Positions 5,820 to 14,422 of a stretch of DNA of 28,119 nucleotides are shown here, piece after piece; the first letter of the stretch is position 1; every line of letters starts with the position of its first letter. The notes beneath the pieces were generated by a model, which was not told the origin of the DNA, searched no databases, and was given only the letters and a program-made list of their open reading frames with translations. Source of the stretch: Micavibrio sp. UBA2705 (GTDB taxonomy: Bacteria > Pseudomonadota > Alphaproteobacteria > Micavibrionales > Micavibrionaceae); contig DELD01000020.1 of NCBI GenBank assembly GCA_002354205.1, forward strand, positions 1-28,119. The letters run 5' to 3'. The position numbers and the translations under genes are program-made.

Positions 5820-7613
5820 TTAGTACACACGTTTCTTCGGTGGAATGACTGCGCATTCATCCGTCAGTGTTTTCATCACCACGGGGCGATCGCCTAATGT
5901 GACTTTGCCTTCTGCGCTGACGCGTGAAGTGGAGTGTTTCATCCATTTATCATCATCGCGCTCAGGGTAGTCTTCATGCGCATGTGCGCCGCGGCTTTCT
6001 TTGCGGGCATTGGCGCTATGCAGCGTTGCTACCGCTTGGTAAAGCAAATTATCAAGCTCCAATGTTTCCATCAAATCTGTGTTAAAAATCATAGAATCGT
6101 CGCTGACATGTAAGTCATGTTTACCTTGGAATACAGCGTCAATTTTCTCAACGCCTTCTTCTAATGATTTATCGGTACGGAATACAGCGGCGTGGTTTTG
6201 CATTGTGCGCTGCATTTGGTCACGCAATTGTGCTGTAGTTGTGCCGCCTTTGGCAAAACGATAATGGTCTAAACGTTCAACCGCTGCCATGCCCGCATCA
6301 TCGGACAGCACTTTATGTTTTGCGCCGGCGCTAACGACTTCAGCGGCGCGAATGGCTGCTGCGCGCCCAAAGACGACCAAATCCAAGAGTGAGTTTGACC
6401 CTAAGCGGTTCGCGCCGTGTACGGATACACATGCCGCCTCGCCAATCGCCATCAAACCTTTAACAACTGCGTTCGGGTCTTTTTTCGTTGGGTTAAGCAC
6501 TTCAGTTTTAACATTGGTCGGAATGCCGCCCATATTGTAATGCACTGTTGGCAATACAGGGATTGGCTCTTTCGTCACGTCAACGCCAGCAAAGACTTTT
6601 GCGGTTTCTGCAATGCCCGGCAAGCGCGAGAAAATCACGTCTGGGTCTAAATGTTCAAGGTGCAGGTGGATATGGTCTTTATGTTCACCAACGCCGCGCC
6701 CTTCGTTAATTTCAATCGTCATTGAACGGCTGACAACGTCACGACTTGCAAGGTCTTTGGCTGATGGGGCATAACGCTCCATGAAACGCTCACCTTCGGA
6801 GTTGGTCAAATAACCGCCTTCACCGCGTACACCTTCTGTAATCAAGCACCCTGCGCCATAAACGCCTGTAGGGTGGAACTGGACAAACTCCATATCCTGC
6901 AGCGCTAAGCCTGCACGGGCAACCATCGCATTACCATCACCGGTACATGTGTGGGCAGAGGTACAAGAGAAATACGCGCGACCATAACCGCCAGTTGCCA
7001 AAACAACTTCATGCGCACGGAAGCGGTGAATTTTACCGTCTTCCAAATTCCACGCCATAACGCCAACGCAGCTGCCATCATCATCCATAATCAAATCAAG
7101 TGCAAAATACTCAATAAAGAACTCCGCCTTATGTTTCAAAGCTTGCTGATATAATGTGTGCAAAATGGCGTGGCCTGTACGGTCAGCCGCCGCGCATGTA
7201 CGCTGCGCAGTGCCTTCACCAAATTTGGTGGTCATGCCGCCAAATGGACGTTGATAAATTTTACCCGCCGCTGTGCGTGAAAACGGCACACCTTGATGTT
7301 CAAGTTCGTAAATCGCAGGAATAGCTTCTTTACACATATACTCAATCGCATCTTGATCACCAAGCCAGTCAGAGCCCTTCACTGTGTCATACATATGCCA
7401 GCGCCAATCATCTTCGCCCATATTACCAAGCGCGGCTGAAATACCGCCTTGCGCCGCGACCGTATGCGAACGCGTGGGGAACACTTTGGATAAACAGGCT
7501 GTTTTCAGGCCTTTTTCAGCCATGCCGAATGTCGCGCGCAAACCTGCTCCGCCGCCGCCAACAACCACAACATCATAGTAATGGTCAACAATTTCATATG
7601 TAGCTTTCGTCAT
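5820..7613 (-). CDS. sdhA: Succinate dehydrogenase flavoprotein subunit
   Basis: This is the catalytic subunit of complex II. It oxidises succinate to fumarate in the TCA cycle and passes electrons through SdhB to the membrane anchor. The N-terminal FAD-binding fold shows GGGGAG (19-24). SHTVAAQGG (49-57) holds the histidine, about H50, that binds FAD covalently. HPTG (247-250) and LASRDVVSR (288-296), with the catalytic arginine, form the substrate site. The C-terminus PPKKRVY is typical. The length of 597 is normal. It lies 34 bases after sdhD and is followed by a terminator, not by sdhB. A truncated near-copy of its 3' end lies at 4556-4708. Confidence 0.97.
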   Translation of the reverse strand: MTKATYEIVDHYYDVVVVGGGGAGLRATFGMAEKGLKTACLSKVFPTRSHTVAAQGGISAALGNMGEDDWRWHMYDTVKGSDWLGDQDAIEYMCKEAIPAIYELEHQGVPFSRTAAGKIYQRPFGGMTTKFGEGTAQRTCAAADRTGHAILHTLYQQALKHKAEFFIEYFALDLIMDDDGSCVGVMAWNLEDGKIHRFRAHEVVLATGGYGRAYFSCTSAHTCTGDGNAMVARAGLALQDMEFVQFHPTGVYGAGCLITEGVRGEGGYLTNSEGERFMERYAPSAKDLASRDVVSRSMTIEINEGRGVGEHKDHIHLHLEHLDPDVIFSRLPGIAETAKVFAGVDVTKEPIPVLPTVHYNMGGIPTNVKTEVLNPTKKDPNAVVKGLMAIGEAACVSVHGANRLGSNSLLDLVVFGRAAAIRAAEVVSAGAKHKVLSDDAGMAAVERLDHYRFAKGGTTTAQLRDQMQRTMQNHAAVFRTDKSLEEGVEKIDAVFQGKHDLHVSDDSMIFNTDLMETLELDNLLYQAVATLHSANARKESRGAHAHEDYPERDDDKWMKHSTSRVSAEGKVTLGDRPVVMKTLTDECAVIPPKKRVY

Positions 7614-7647
7614 ATCTTTATGCCTTATATTCTCTGTTTATCTGTGT

Positions 7648-8046
7648 TTAATTTGCGATTTGGATCAGCGCATAAATACACGCAATCGCTGAGGCCGTAT
7701 ACAGCAGCTTCTGCCCTACCAATTTTAAAATCTTCAGCCATTCTTTATGGATGTAATCTTCAACGACCACCTGTAAGCCAAGCACAGCGTGATAGTGCAT
7801 CGTAATAACAAGCAAGATGCCCAATATCGTGTTAAGCGGCTGCGAAAGCCACGCCACCACTTCATCATGACTCGCGCCGATAATATGGCTATGCACAGCC
7901 CAAAGCGCCCAAGGCACTAAAAACAAGCTTGCAACAGCCGTGATGCGTTGATGTATCCAGTGATGCGTACCGCTTTTCGCGCTGCCGTGACCTTTAACCG
8001 TTTTTAATGGCGCTTCAAACTCTGCGCCTTCTTTATAATATGGCAT
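7648..8046 (-). CDS. sdhD: Succinate dehydrogenase membrane anchor subunit SdhD
   Basis: This small hydrophobic subunit anchors complex II in the inner membrane and helps form the quinone and haem b sites. In the 132 residues there are three predicted membrane helices, at roughly 36-57, 70-92 and 108-130. HHWIHQRITA (28-37) begins helix I. The conserved GLQVVVEDYIH (90-100) includes the Asp-Tyr pair associated with ubiquinone binding. The ATG is preceded by AGGGGGA. It lies 12 bases after sdhC and 34 before sdhA. Confidence 0.93.
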   Translation of the reverse strand: MPYYKEGAEFEAPLKTVKGHGSAKSGTHHWIHQRITAVASLFLVPWALWAVHSHIIGASHDEVVAWLSQPLNTILGILLVITMHYHAVLGLQVVVEDYIHKEWLKILKLVGQKLLYTASAIACIYALIQIAN

Positions 8047-8058
8047 GTTTATATCCCC

Positions 8059-8466
8059 CTATTTCAGCGCGTAATGATAAGCACAGTACCAATAAGCCAG
8101 CGTCGCTGCGCCCGTACCAAGCAAGACAAAAGCGCCTGCATATTGTGCGTTTTCAATTTTAAACAGCTTACCGCTATCCCAAAACAAATGGCGGATGCCG
8201 TTAAACATGTGATAAAAAATACAAACGCTAAGCGCAAATAAAATGCCGCGCCCAAAAAAGCTGCCAAGCAAGCTAACGAACTGGTCATAACGCTCCGCGC
8301 CCATCAGCACGCTTAACGTAAAGCCCAATAGCAACAAAACAGCAAACAAGGACAAGAACACCCCCGTCGCACGGTGCAATATAGACATCACAGATGTCAT
8401 TTGCGGCTTATATACTTGCAAGTGCGGCGATAAAGGCCGTTTAGATTTTATATCCTGATCACTCAT
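8059..8466 (-). CDS. sdhC: Succinate dehydrogenase cytochrome b556 subunit SdhC
   Basis: This is the first gene of the sdh cluster and encodes the larger membrane anchor of complex II. The signature RPLSPHLQVYKPQ (10-22) is followed by SILHRATG (28-35), where the Ser and Arg contribute to quinone binding in the family. FYHMFNGIRHLFWD (84-97) contains the probable haem-ligand histidine, H86. There are three membrane helices at about 30-55, 70-92 and 108-132. The length of 135 is usual. AGGAT upstream of the ATG serves as ribosome-binding site. Confidence 0.94.
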   Translation of the reverse strand: MSDQDIKSKRPLSPHLQVYKPQMTSVMSILHRATGVFLSLFAVLLLLGFTLSVLMGAERYDQFVSLLGSFFGRGILFALSVCIFYHMFNGIRHLFWDSGKLFKIENAQYAGAFVLLGTGAATLAYWYCAYHYALK

Positions 8467-8595
8467 ATTTTTAACAATCCTATCAAAAACTTAAAAATTC
8501 AGCCCCTATCTTAATGCGCACAAGACAGAAAGAAAAGACCGATCAAACATTATTACAAAGTTTTATTGCAAACGCCTACAGAAGCGCCCCGCTTA

Positions 8596-9486
8596 TTAAA
8601 CGACTTCAATAAATTCTATTTGATGACGCTTCTTCGCCCCACGATAGATAATCGCGCCACTTAAAACAATCGCGAGAACGCCGCCCAAAGCGTAAATATC
8701 GGGATGTTCATGAAAGAATAAATAGCCAATCACCACTCCGTAAAACACCTGCACATAGTGATAAAGCGAGACTTCTGATGCTTCAATGCTCGCAATTGCC
8801 CACGCCATTGATAGGCCGCCAACAAGGCTGGTGCAGGCTGCAACAATCAAAAGACCAAGAGTTAACCCTTCTGGTATCTGGAACGCGCCGCTCCCTAAAA
8901 TTAATATTCCCCAGCCAATATTGACCATATTCGGATAAAAAATCAGCGAAACTTTACTTTCAACATGGACGACTTTTTTCAGCAAAATATTATTAATCAC
9001 AAACACAATTGCCACGCCAATTGCCGCCAAATACGCATTATTCCATTCACCGAATCCGGGTTTAATGACCAAAATCGCGCCAAGAAACCCCAAACACACC
9101 GCGCCAATTTTATACGGCTTAATCGGTTCTTTAAAAAACAAACTAAAACAGAGTATGCCAATAATCGGCGCGGTCATAATCAGGATATACGCATCCGTCA
9201 TCGCCAAATGCTGGAAACTCAATATCGCCAGATAGCCGAGTAATAAGTTCATAAACCCGCGCGCAATTGACATGATAGGGCGCTTCAGCGTCAAATCGTT
9301 TCTCAAGCGTTTTTTATACAGACAAAAGCCAACCATAAAAAACGCAGAAAAAACAGAAGACCACATAATAATGTAAAAAGGGTCAAGCCCATTCGTGGAC
9401 ATATACTTACGCAGCGCATCCCCAACAGAAAACCCGAAATAAGCCAAAAGGCTAAAAAATATACCAACAAGATGTTGCGTTTTCAT
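8596..9486 (-). CDS. EamA/DMT-superfamily permease
   Basis: This 296-residue integral membrane protein is built from two EamA repeats (about 8-140 and 150-284), together about ten membrane helices. A short basic tail (GAKKRHQIEF) points to a cytoplasmic C-terminus. Members of the drug/metabolite transporter superfamily export or import small metabolites such as amino acids, nucleotides or S-adenosylmethionine; the substrate here cannot be read from the sequence. It lies downstream of aspS on the same strand, but the aspS terminator separates them, so it probably has its own promoter. No strong ribosome-binding site is visible before the ATG. Confidence 0.85.
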   Translation of the reverse strand: MKTQHLVGIFFSLLAYFGFSVGDALRKYMSTNGLDPFYIIMWSSVFSAFFMVGFCLYKKRLRNDLTLKRPIMSIARGFMNLLLGYLAILSFQHLAMTDAYILIMTAPIIGILCFSLFFKEPIKPYKIGAVCLGFLGAILVIKPGFGEWNNAYLAAIGVAIVFVINNILLKKVVHVESKVSLIFYPNMVNIGWGILILGSGAFQIPEGLTLGLLIVAACTSLVGGLSMAWAIASIEASEVSLYHYVQVFYGVVIGYLFFHEHPDIYALGGVLAIVLSGAIIYRGAKKRHQIEFIEVV

Positions 9487-9527
9487 GTGAGAGGATTCCG
9501 TCTTTAGATAAGCGCCAAAGAAATCAT

Positions 9528-9564
9528 AATAAAGAAAAACGCCCTTTGAAGCAAAGGGCGTTTT
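9528..9564 (-). terminator. Rho-independent terminator of aspS
   Basis: AAAACGCCCTTTG (9536-9548) pairs perfectly with CAAAGGGCGTTTT (9552-9564) around a 3-base loop. The minus strand continues with TTTTTCTTTA. It starts 25 bases after the aspS stop codon. Confidence 0.88.
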
Positions 9565-9589
9565 GAAAACTCCTAATCAGACAATAACA

Positions 9590-11431
9590 TTAAGCTGTTT
9601 TTGCCTCAGCGCTATCGGCCTCAGTAATTTTAGGCTTTGGCAGGTTAAGCTTGATGTGTAGGTCTTTAAGCTGTGGCTCTTCTGCTGCGCTTGGGGCATT
9701 CATCAAAGTATCTTCAAACTGGCCGTTCATTACGAAGGCGTTTACTTCACGTAAGTTTGGTTCGTCACAGAACAGCATCACAATACGGTCGATACCGAAT
9801 GCACAGCCACCATGCGGCGGTGCGCCGTAACGCATTGCACTGAGCATCCCGCCAAATTTTTCTTCCAATACGCTTTGGTCGTAGCCAACAGCGCCGAAAG
9901 CCTTAATCATAATTTCTGGCTTATGGTTACGGATCGCGCCTGAACAAAGCTCATAACCATTACACACGCAGTCATATTGATGCGCTTTAACGTTCAAAAG
10001 CTCAAGCTCATCATCCACGTCCAAAGCTGCCTCGCCGCCTTGTGGCATTGAAAATGGATTGTGAGAGAAATCGACTTTGCCCGTTTCTTCATTAAGTTCG
10101 TAAAGCGGGTAATCAACAATCCAGCAAAACTTGTAAACGCCTTGCTCAAGCAATCCGCCAATCGCTTCGCAGATTTTATCACGGGCTTTACCAGCGAGCT
10201 TTGCAGCTGCGCCTTCTTTGTCACAAACGAAGAATACCGCATCGCCATCGCCAATGCCCATTTTCGCTTTAAGCGCGTCTTGCGCTTCAGCAGGCACAAA
10301 TTTGGCAATTGGGCCAGCACCTTCGCCATCAGCAAATTTGATGTAACCAAGCCCAGGCGCACCTTCACCGCGCGCCCAATCGTTTAGGCCATCAAAGAAT
10401 TTACGTGATTTTTCCGAGATTTTTGGCGCAGGGATTGCACGCACAACGCCGCCGCCTTCAATCACGCTTTTAAACGCGCGGAATTCAACATCATCACGCG
10501 CAAATATGTCTGTTACATCGACGATTTCAAGCGGGTTACGCAAATCTGGCTTATCGCTACCATATTTAAGCATCGCTTCATCATAAGGAATGCGCGGGAA
10601 TGGCGCTTGTGTCACAGCACGCTTTTCGCCTGTCGCATCAGCAAATTCTTCGAACAAGCCCTGCAAAACAGGCTCCATTGTGTTGTAAACGTCTTCTTCC
10701 GTGATGAACGACATTTCAACATCAAGCTGATAAAATTCAGCGAGGCGGTCAGCGCGGCTGTCTTCATCCCGAAAACAAGGCGCAACTTGGAAATAACGGT
10801 CAAAACCTGACATCATCAATAATTGCTTGAACTGCTGCGGCGCTTGCGGCAGAGCGTAAAACTTACCAGGGTGCAAACGCGATGGGACGAGGAAGTCACG
10901 CGCGCCTTCTGGTGAAGATGCCGTCAAAATTGGTGTGTTAAATTCTTGGAAATCCTGTTCCCACATACGGCGGCGCACAGACGCAATCACATTGTTACGC
11001 AGGCGGATTTTCTTTTGCATCGCATCGCGGCGCAAATCCAAATAACGGTAACGCAAACGCACGTCTTCGCCGGCATTATCATCTTCCGCAACTTGAAACG
11101 GGATCACGGCAGCTTCTGATAAAACTTCTGCCGCTTCAACGCGCACTTCAATTTCGCCCGTTGGTAATTTCGCGTTAACAACCTCAGCCGCGCGTTCAAC
11201 GACTTTACCTGTAACGCAGATCACATATTCATTGCGCCACTTTTCTGCTTCACTCAGCAATGGAGAATCGCTATCAATCACAATCTGTGTAATGCCATAT
11301 GTATCACGAAGGTCAATAAACAAAAGACCGCCATGGTCACGCTTACGATTAACCCAGCCAGATAATTTTACGGTTTCGCCAACATTGGCTTTGCGAAGCT
11401 CTGCACATTTATGTGATCTATAGTCATGCAT
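9590..11431 (-). CDS. aspS: Aspartyl-tRNA synthetase (probably non-discriminating)
   Basis: This class IIb synthetase charges tRNA with aspartate. The N-terminal OB-fold anticodon domain shows GWVNRKRDHGG (25-35). Class II motif 2 is FRDEDSRADR (220-229) and motif 3 is GGCAFGIDRIVMLF (541-554); the bacterial GAD insertion lies between them. The length of 613 fits bacterial AspRS. The histidine in RDHGG is found in AspRS enzymes that also charge tRNA-Asn, whereas E. coli-type discriminating enzymes have leucine there. This suggests an indirect Asn-tRNA route with GatCAB, which is an inference because no gat genes are in the window. AAGGA lies about 11 bases before the ATG. Confidence 0.96.
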   Translation of the reverse strand: MHDYRSHKCAELRKANVGETVKLSGWVNRKRDHGGLLFIDLRDTYGITQIVIDSDSPLLSEAEKWRNEYVICVTGKVVERAAEVVNAKLPTGEIEVRVEAAEVLSEAAVIPFQVAEDDNAGEDVRLRYRYLDLRRDAMQKKIRLRNNVIASVRRRMWEQDFQEFNTPILTASSPEGARDFLVPSRLHPGKFYALPQAPQQFKQLLMMSGFDRYFQVAPCFRDEDSRADRLAEFYQLDVEMSFITEEDVYNTMEPVLQGLFEEFADATGEKRAVTQAPFPRIPYDEAMLKYGSDKPDLRNPLEIVDVTDIFARDDVEFRAFKSVIEGGGVVRAIPAPKISEKSRKFFDGLNDWARGEGAPGLGYIKFADGEGAGPIAKFVPAEAQDALKAKMGIGDGDAVFFVCDKEGAAAKLAGKARDKICEAIGGLLEQGVYKFCWIVDYPLYELNEETGKVDFSHNPFSMPQGGEAALDVDDELELLNVKAHQYDCVCNGYELCSGAIRNHKPEIMIKAFGAVGYDQSVLEEKFGGMLSAMRYGAPPHGGCAFGIDRIVMLFCDEPNLREVNAFVMNGQFEDTLMNAPSAAEEPQLKDLHIKLNLPKPKITEADSAEAKTA

Positions 11432-11621
11432 TATACAATGAATCCTTATTTGTAGCTATTTTCATCAGCCCACATAAAGCCAGAACTCAGCGCATTTTTC
11501 AAGCTTAAACACAGCCTGTTCACCAAAAAACATTAATTATTGCAAAGCCAATAAAAATCGCTAAGGTAGAGGCACTTAAAAAAGACGATAAAAAATAAAA
11601 AGACTAAATGGGGAATACACA

Positions 11622-12083
11622 ATGAGACTGACCGCAGAATTTGAAGCCGCCAAGAAAAAAATCCTCCGCCAAGAAGAGCTGATGGAGATTATGCTTGATG
11701 AAACGCTTAATCAAAAAAGGCAGCATCTCAACGATATTTCTGATTATTATTTTGAACAGCACATGCAAGAAATCGCAAATCTTTACACGAGCATTAGCGA
11801 CCGTATTGATTACCTTTATACCGTGCCGATCACAAAGGCGAGCAAGTCTTATTTGCAAATGCACCTCGCCGACATTAAAAAAATTGAACCGGCATTGGTC
11901 AAACGCATAGAAATAATGGAAGAAGAGTCTAAAAAACAAATATTAGCCCCTGAGCACCAAACAACCGTATCTAAAGTCATTATTGGCTTTGCAAAAATGG
12001 CTGATGGTCACAGAAACCTCGTCAAAAACTTTGCCCAAATGATTAAAGATCAACAAAATGGCAGCGCTCCGCCGCAGCCATAA
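11622..12083 (+). CDS. Hypothetical small coiled-coil protein
   Basis: I do not recognise this 153-residue soluble protein. It is highly charged and almost entirely predicted helix, with no signal peptide or membrane segment. Heptad-like stretches lie at about 1-60 (LTAEFEAAKKKILRQEELME at the N-terminus) and 80-110. The tail NGSAPPQP is disordered. A GGGGA ribosome-binding sequence precedes the ATG. It is divergent from aspS and separated by 155 bases from rnd, which appears to have its own promoter. A structural or adaptor role is possible but unsupported. Confidence 0.65.
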   Translation: MRLTAEFEAAKKKILRQEELMEIMLDETLNQKRQHLNDISDYYFEQHMQEIANLYTSISDRIDYLYTVPITKASKSYLQMHLADIKKIEPALVKRIEIMEEESKKQILAPEHQTTVSKVIIGFAKMADGHRNLVKNFAQMIKDQQNGSAPPQP

Positions 12084-12164
12084 GCCGCCTTAAACATAAG
12101 AATACGCCCCCGCTCCATAGGTTGTTTTTGTATATTATTTCGGTGCGCAAGATGAACTTCACGA

Positions 12165-12193
12165 TTTATGTTTAGGTTTAAGGGCGATATAAT
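12165..12193 (+). promoter_or_regulatory. Candidate promoter of rnd
   Basis: A perfect TATAAT at 12188-12193 is preceded, 17 bases upstream, by TTTATG at 12165-12170 (3 of 6 matches to a -35 box). The rnd ATG follows 45 bases later. Confidence 0.45.
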
Positions 12194-12238
12194 AACCCTT
12201 ATTAACCGCGCGACTTAGCAAAAGAAATTATAAACCAC

Positions 12239-13435
12239 ATGACCATTATTACATCATCGTCCGCACTTGCCGATTTTTGTCAAAAGCTTACCGCACTTCC
12301 TTATATTACAATTGATACCGAATTTTTACGGGAGCGCACATATTACCCTAAACTCTGCCTGATCCAAGTATCTGGCCCTAATGTCGAGGCCGTCGCAATT
12401 GACCCCATTGCCGCGCCCGATATTGACCTTGCCCCTCTCGCCGCGATTTTGAAAGACAAAAACATCGTCAAAGTCATGCATTCAGGCCGTCAGGATATGG
12501 AGATATTCTACAAGCTATTCGGCTTTTTACCTGCGCCCTATTATGACACACAAATCGCCGCCATGGTCTGCGGGCACGGTGAACAGGCCGGCTACGAAGC
12601 CTTGGTGCGCGGCATATTAGACATTCAAGTTGATAAAAGTAAGCAATATACAGATTGGTCAATCCGTCCATTAAGTCAGGCGCAAATCACCTATGCGTTA
12701 AATGATGTTATCTATTTAAAAGACGTTTATGAATCGCTCTGCGCCGAGTTAAAACAAGAAGGCCGCACCAAATGGGTTGAAGAAGAAATGAGCGCCATGC
12801 TCGATACTGAATTATACGACCCTCCGCTTGATGAATTATGGCGTAAAATCCGTATAAAAACCAATAAATCACAAAAACTCGCCATTTTACAGCAGCTTGC
12901 CATCTGGCGTGAAGAACTTGCCCGCAAAAGAGACATTCCGCGCAACCATGTGATGAAAGACGACACCTTATCTGAAATTGCTCTACAAGCACCAAATAAT
13001 GTGAAGTCTTTAACGCGCATTCGCGGCATCAGCGACCGCCTTGCGGATAGCGATAAAGGCCGCACCATTCTAAAAATCATCAACCAAACTTCAGGCATAG
13101 CCCCCGAAGACTGCCCAAAGAAAGAAGCGCGCAATGCTTTGCCGCCGCATTTGCAATCAACGCTTGAAATGCTCAAAATGCTGCTGCGTATTCAAGCCGC
13201 TGACCATAATGTCGCAGCGAAACTGATCGCAAAGTCAGATGACCTTGAAGCCATCGCCATGAGCAATGATAGTAACCTTCCCGCATTAAAAGGCTGGCGT
13301 TACGAAATCTTTGGTGAAAAGGCGCTCGCGCTTAAAAGCGGTAAAATCGCATTTACGCTAAAAAATGGTAATATCCATACATTTGAAGTCGCCAGCGATA
13401 CAGGAAAAAGCGATACAGGCAAAACTGGCGAATAA
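12239..13435 (+). CDS. rnd: Ribonuclease D
   Basis: This DEDD-family 3'-to-5' exoribonuclease trims the 3' ends of tRNA precursors and other small stable RNAs. Exo I is IDTEF (D26, E28), Exo II is HSGRQDMEIF (D86) and Exo III is YALNDVIYL (Y152, D156), so the DEDDy metal-binding set is complete. An HRDC domain follows at about 205-285 (WREELARKRDIPRNHVM). The C-terminal part continues to residue 398, slightly longer than the 370-390 usual in the family. No strong ribosome-binding site is seen before the ATG. The gene converges on the HAD gene with only 8 bases between the two stop codons and no visible terminator. Confidence 0.95.
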   Translation: MTIITSSSALADFCQKLTALPYITIDTEFLRERTYYPKLCLIQVSGPNVEAVAIDPIAAPDIDLAPLAAILKDKNIVKVMHSGRQDMEIFYKLFGFLPAPYYDTQIAAMVCGHGEQAGYEALVRGILDIQVDKSKQYTDWSIRPLSQAQITYALNDVIYLKDVYESLCAELKQEGRTKWVEEEMSAMLDTELYDPPLDELWRKIRIKTNKSQKLAILQQLAIWREELARKRDIPRNHVMKDDTLSEIALQAPNNVKSLTRIRGISDRLADSDKGRTILKIINQTSGIAPEDCPKKEARNALPPHLQSTLEMLKMLLRIQAADHNVAAKLIAKSDDLEAIAMSNDSNLPALKGWRYEIFGEKALALKSGKIAFTLKNGNIHTFEVASDTGKSDTGKTGE

Positions 13436-13443
13436 ACATCAAA

Positions 13444-14316
13444 TTACGCTAAGTTATTATAGCGCGGTAAAGCCGCCCCTTGCTGACTATCCGCGACCAA
13501 GCCATCATAGACTGATTCAAAGTCTTCAGGCTTACATGCGGTGTAACTTAGGCCATGTGAATGGGCAAATGCATTATTGGCTTGCGCCTTAAGGTAAGAT
13601 GAATCGGCGCGCATTTGGCGAACTTCCGCTTCGCTAAGCGCCTGCGAGACATCGGTGATGACATGTAAAATATGCCCGCCAAAATCAAGGCCAGAGTTTA
13701 CACCAACACGGCTATCCTCTAACACAATACAATTTAGCGGGCTGTGTTGCACGCCATGCGTTTTATTCATACGGTTAAGCCCCAATAAGTACGGGTCACC
13801 TGATGGCTTTACATCATAGCCTTGCTGGATCACATAATCTGATGCAATCGCATTCTTCCAAAAAACATCTTTAAGGCTTGCTGCCGCCATTGTGTGCTCA
13901 ACCGTTTTAAAGGCTGAATTCGTAACAATTAAGGCTGGCTCATTATTATTGACCAAACTCTTAAACTTATTAAGGACTGGTTTAATCTCGGACACTAAAT
14001 CAGGGCGCGCGGCCAATACATTATAAAACTCCGTGATGCGCTCTTGCGAAAAAGTAATATGGCTGGGGTTATCAATGGCGAATTGTGCTGATTTCTGCGA
14101 CAATAAATCATGAAAATTCTTTGCGCCTGTGCCGCGCAGCAGGTCAAGTTCGCGCTGCGGCACTGTAATATTATACTGGCTCATATAATTGCGATGGACA
14201 GATTCATAAATGGCTTCTGTGTCTAACAATGTGCCATCCATATCAGACAAAGTCACCTGTATAGCGTGGCGCCCTTGTGGCTGATTCCCTTGCGACGATT
14301 GAGATTTTTTACCCAA
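13444..14316 (-). CDS. HAD-superfamily hydrolase (phosphatase-like), TTG start
   Basis: This 290-residue protein has motif I LSDMDGTLLDTEA (23-35), in which D25 and D27 would be the nucleophile and acid/base. A helical cap follows, then motif II IVTNS and motif IV LEDSRVGVNSGLDFG, so it belongs to the beta-phosphoglucomutase/phosphatase type of HAD proteins. The substrate is unknown; a sugar phosphate is plausible given the sugar genes upstream. The start codon is TTG at 14316, chosen because a strong GGGAGGAG ribosome-binding sequence lies just upstream and the next in-frame ATG falls inside motif I. It follows the sugar kinase by 106 bases, in which a separate promoter is possible. Confidence 0.82.
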   Translation of the reverse strand: MGKKSQSSQGNQPQGRHAIQVTLSDMDGTLLDTEAIYESVHRNYMSQYNITVPQRELDLLRGTGAKNFHDLLSQKSAQFAIDNPSHITFSQERITEFYNVLAARPDLVSEIKPVLNKFKSLVNNNEPALIVTNSAFKTVEHTMAAASLKDVFWKNAIASDYVIQQGYDVKPSGDPYLLGLNRMNKTHGVQHSPLNCIVLEDSRVGVNSGLDFGGHILHVITDVSQALSEAEVRQMRADSSYLKAQANNAFAHSHGLSYTACKPEDFESVYDGLVADSQQGAALPRYNNLA

Positions 14317-14347
14317 AATCTCCTCCCTAATTTTTTATAATTAACTA

Positions 14348-14377
14348 TTGATAGCACATCACTTATCAGCGAGTCAA
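14348..14377 (-). promoter_or_regulatory. Candidate promoter of the HAD hydrolase
   Basis: On the minus strand TTGACT (14377-14372) and TATCAA (14353-14348) are 18 bases apart, ending about 30 bases upstream of the TTG start. This would allow expression apart from the upstream sugar operon. Confidence 0.35.
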
Positions 14378-14422
14378 AAAACAGCAGATTCTTATCCCAA
14401 GGCCACGCAAGAGCGTTGATGT

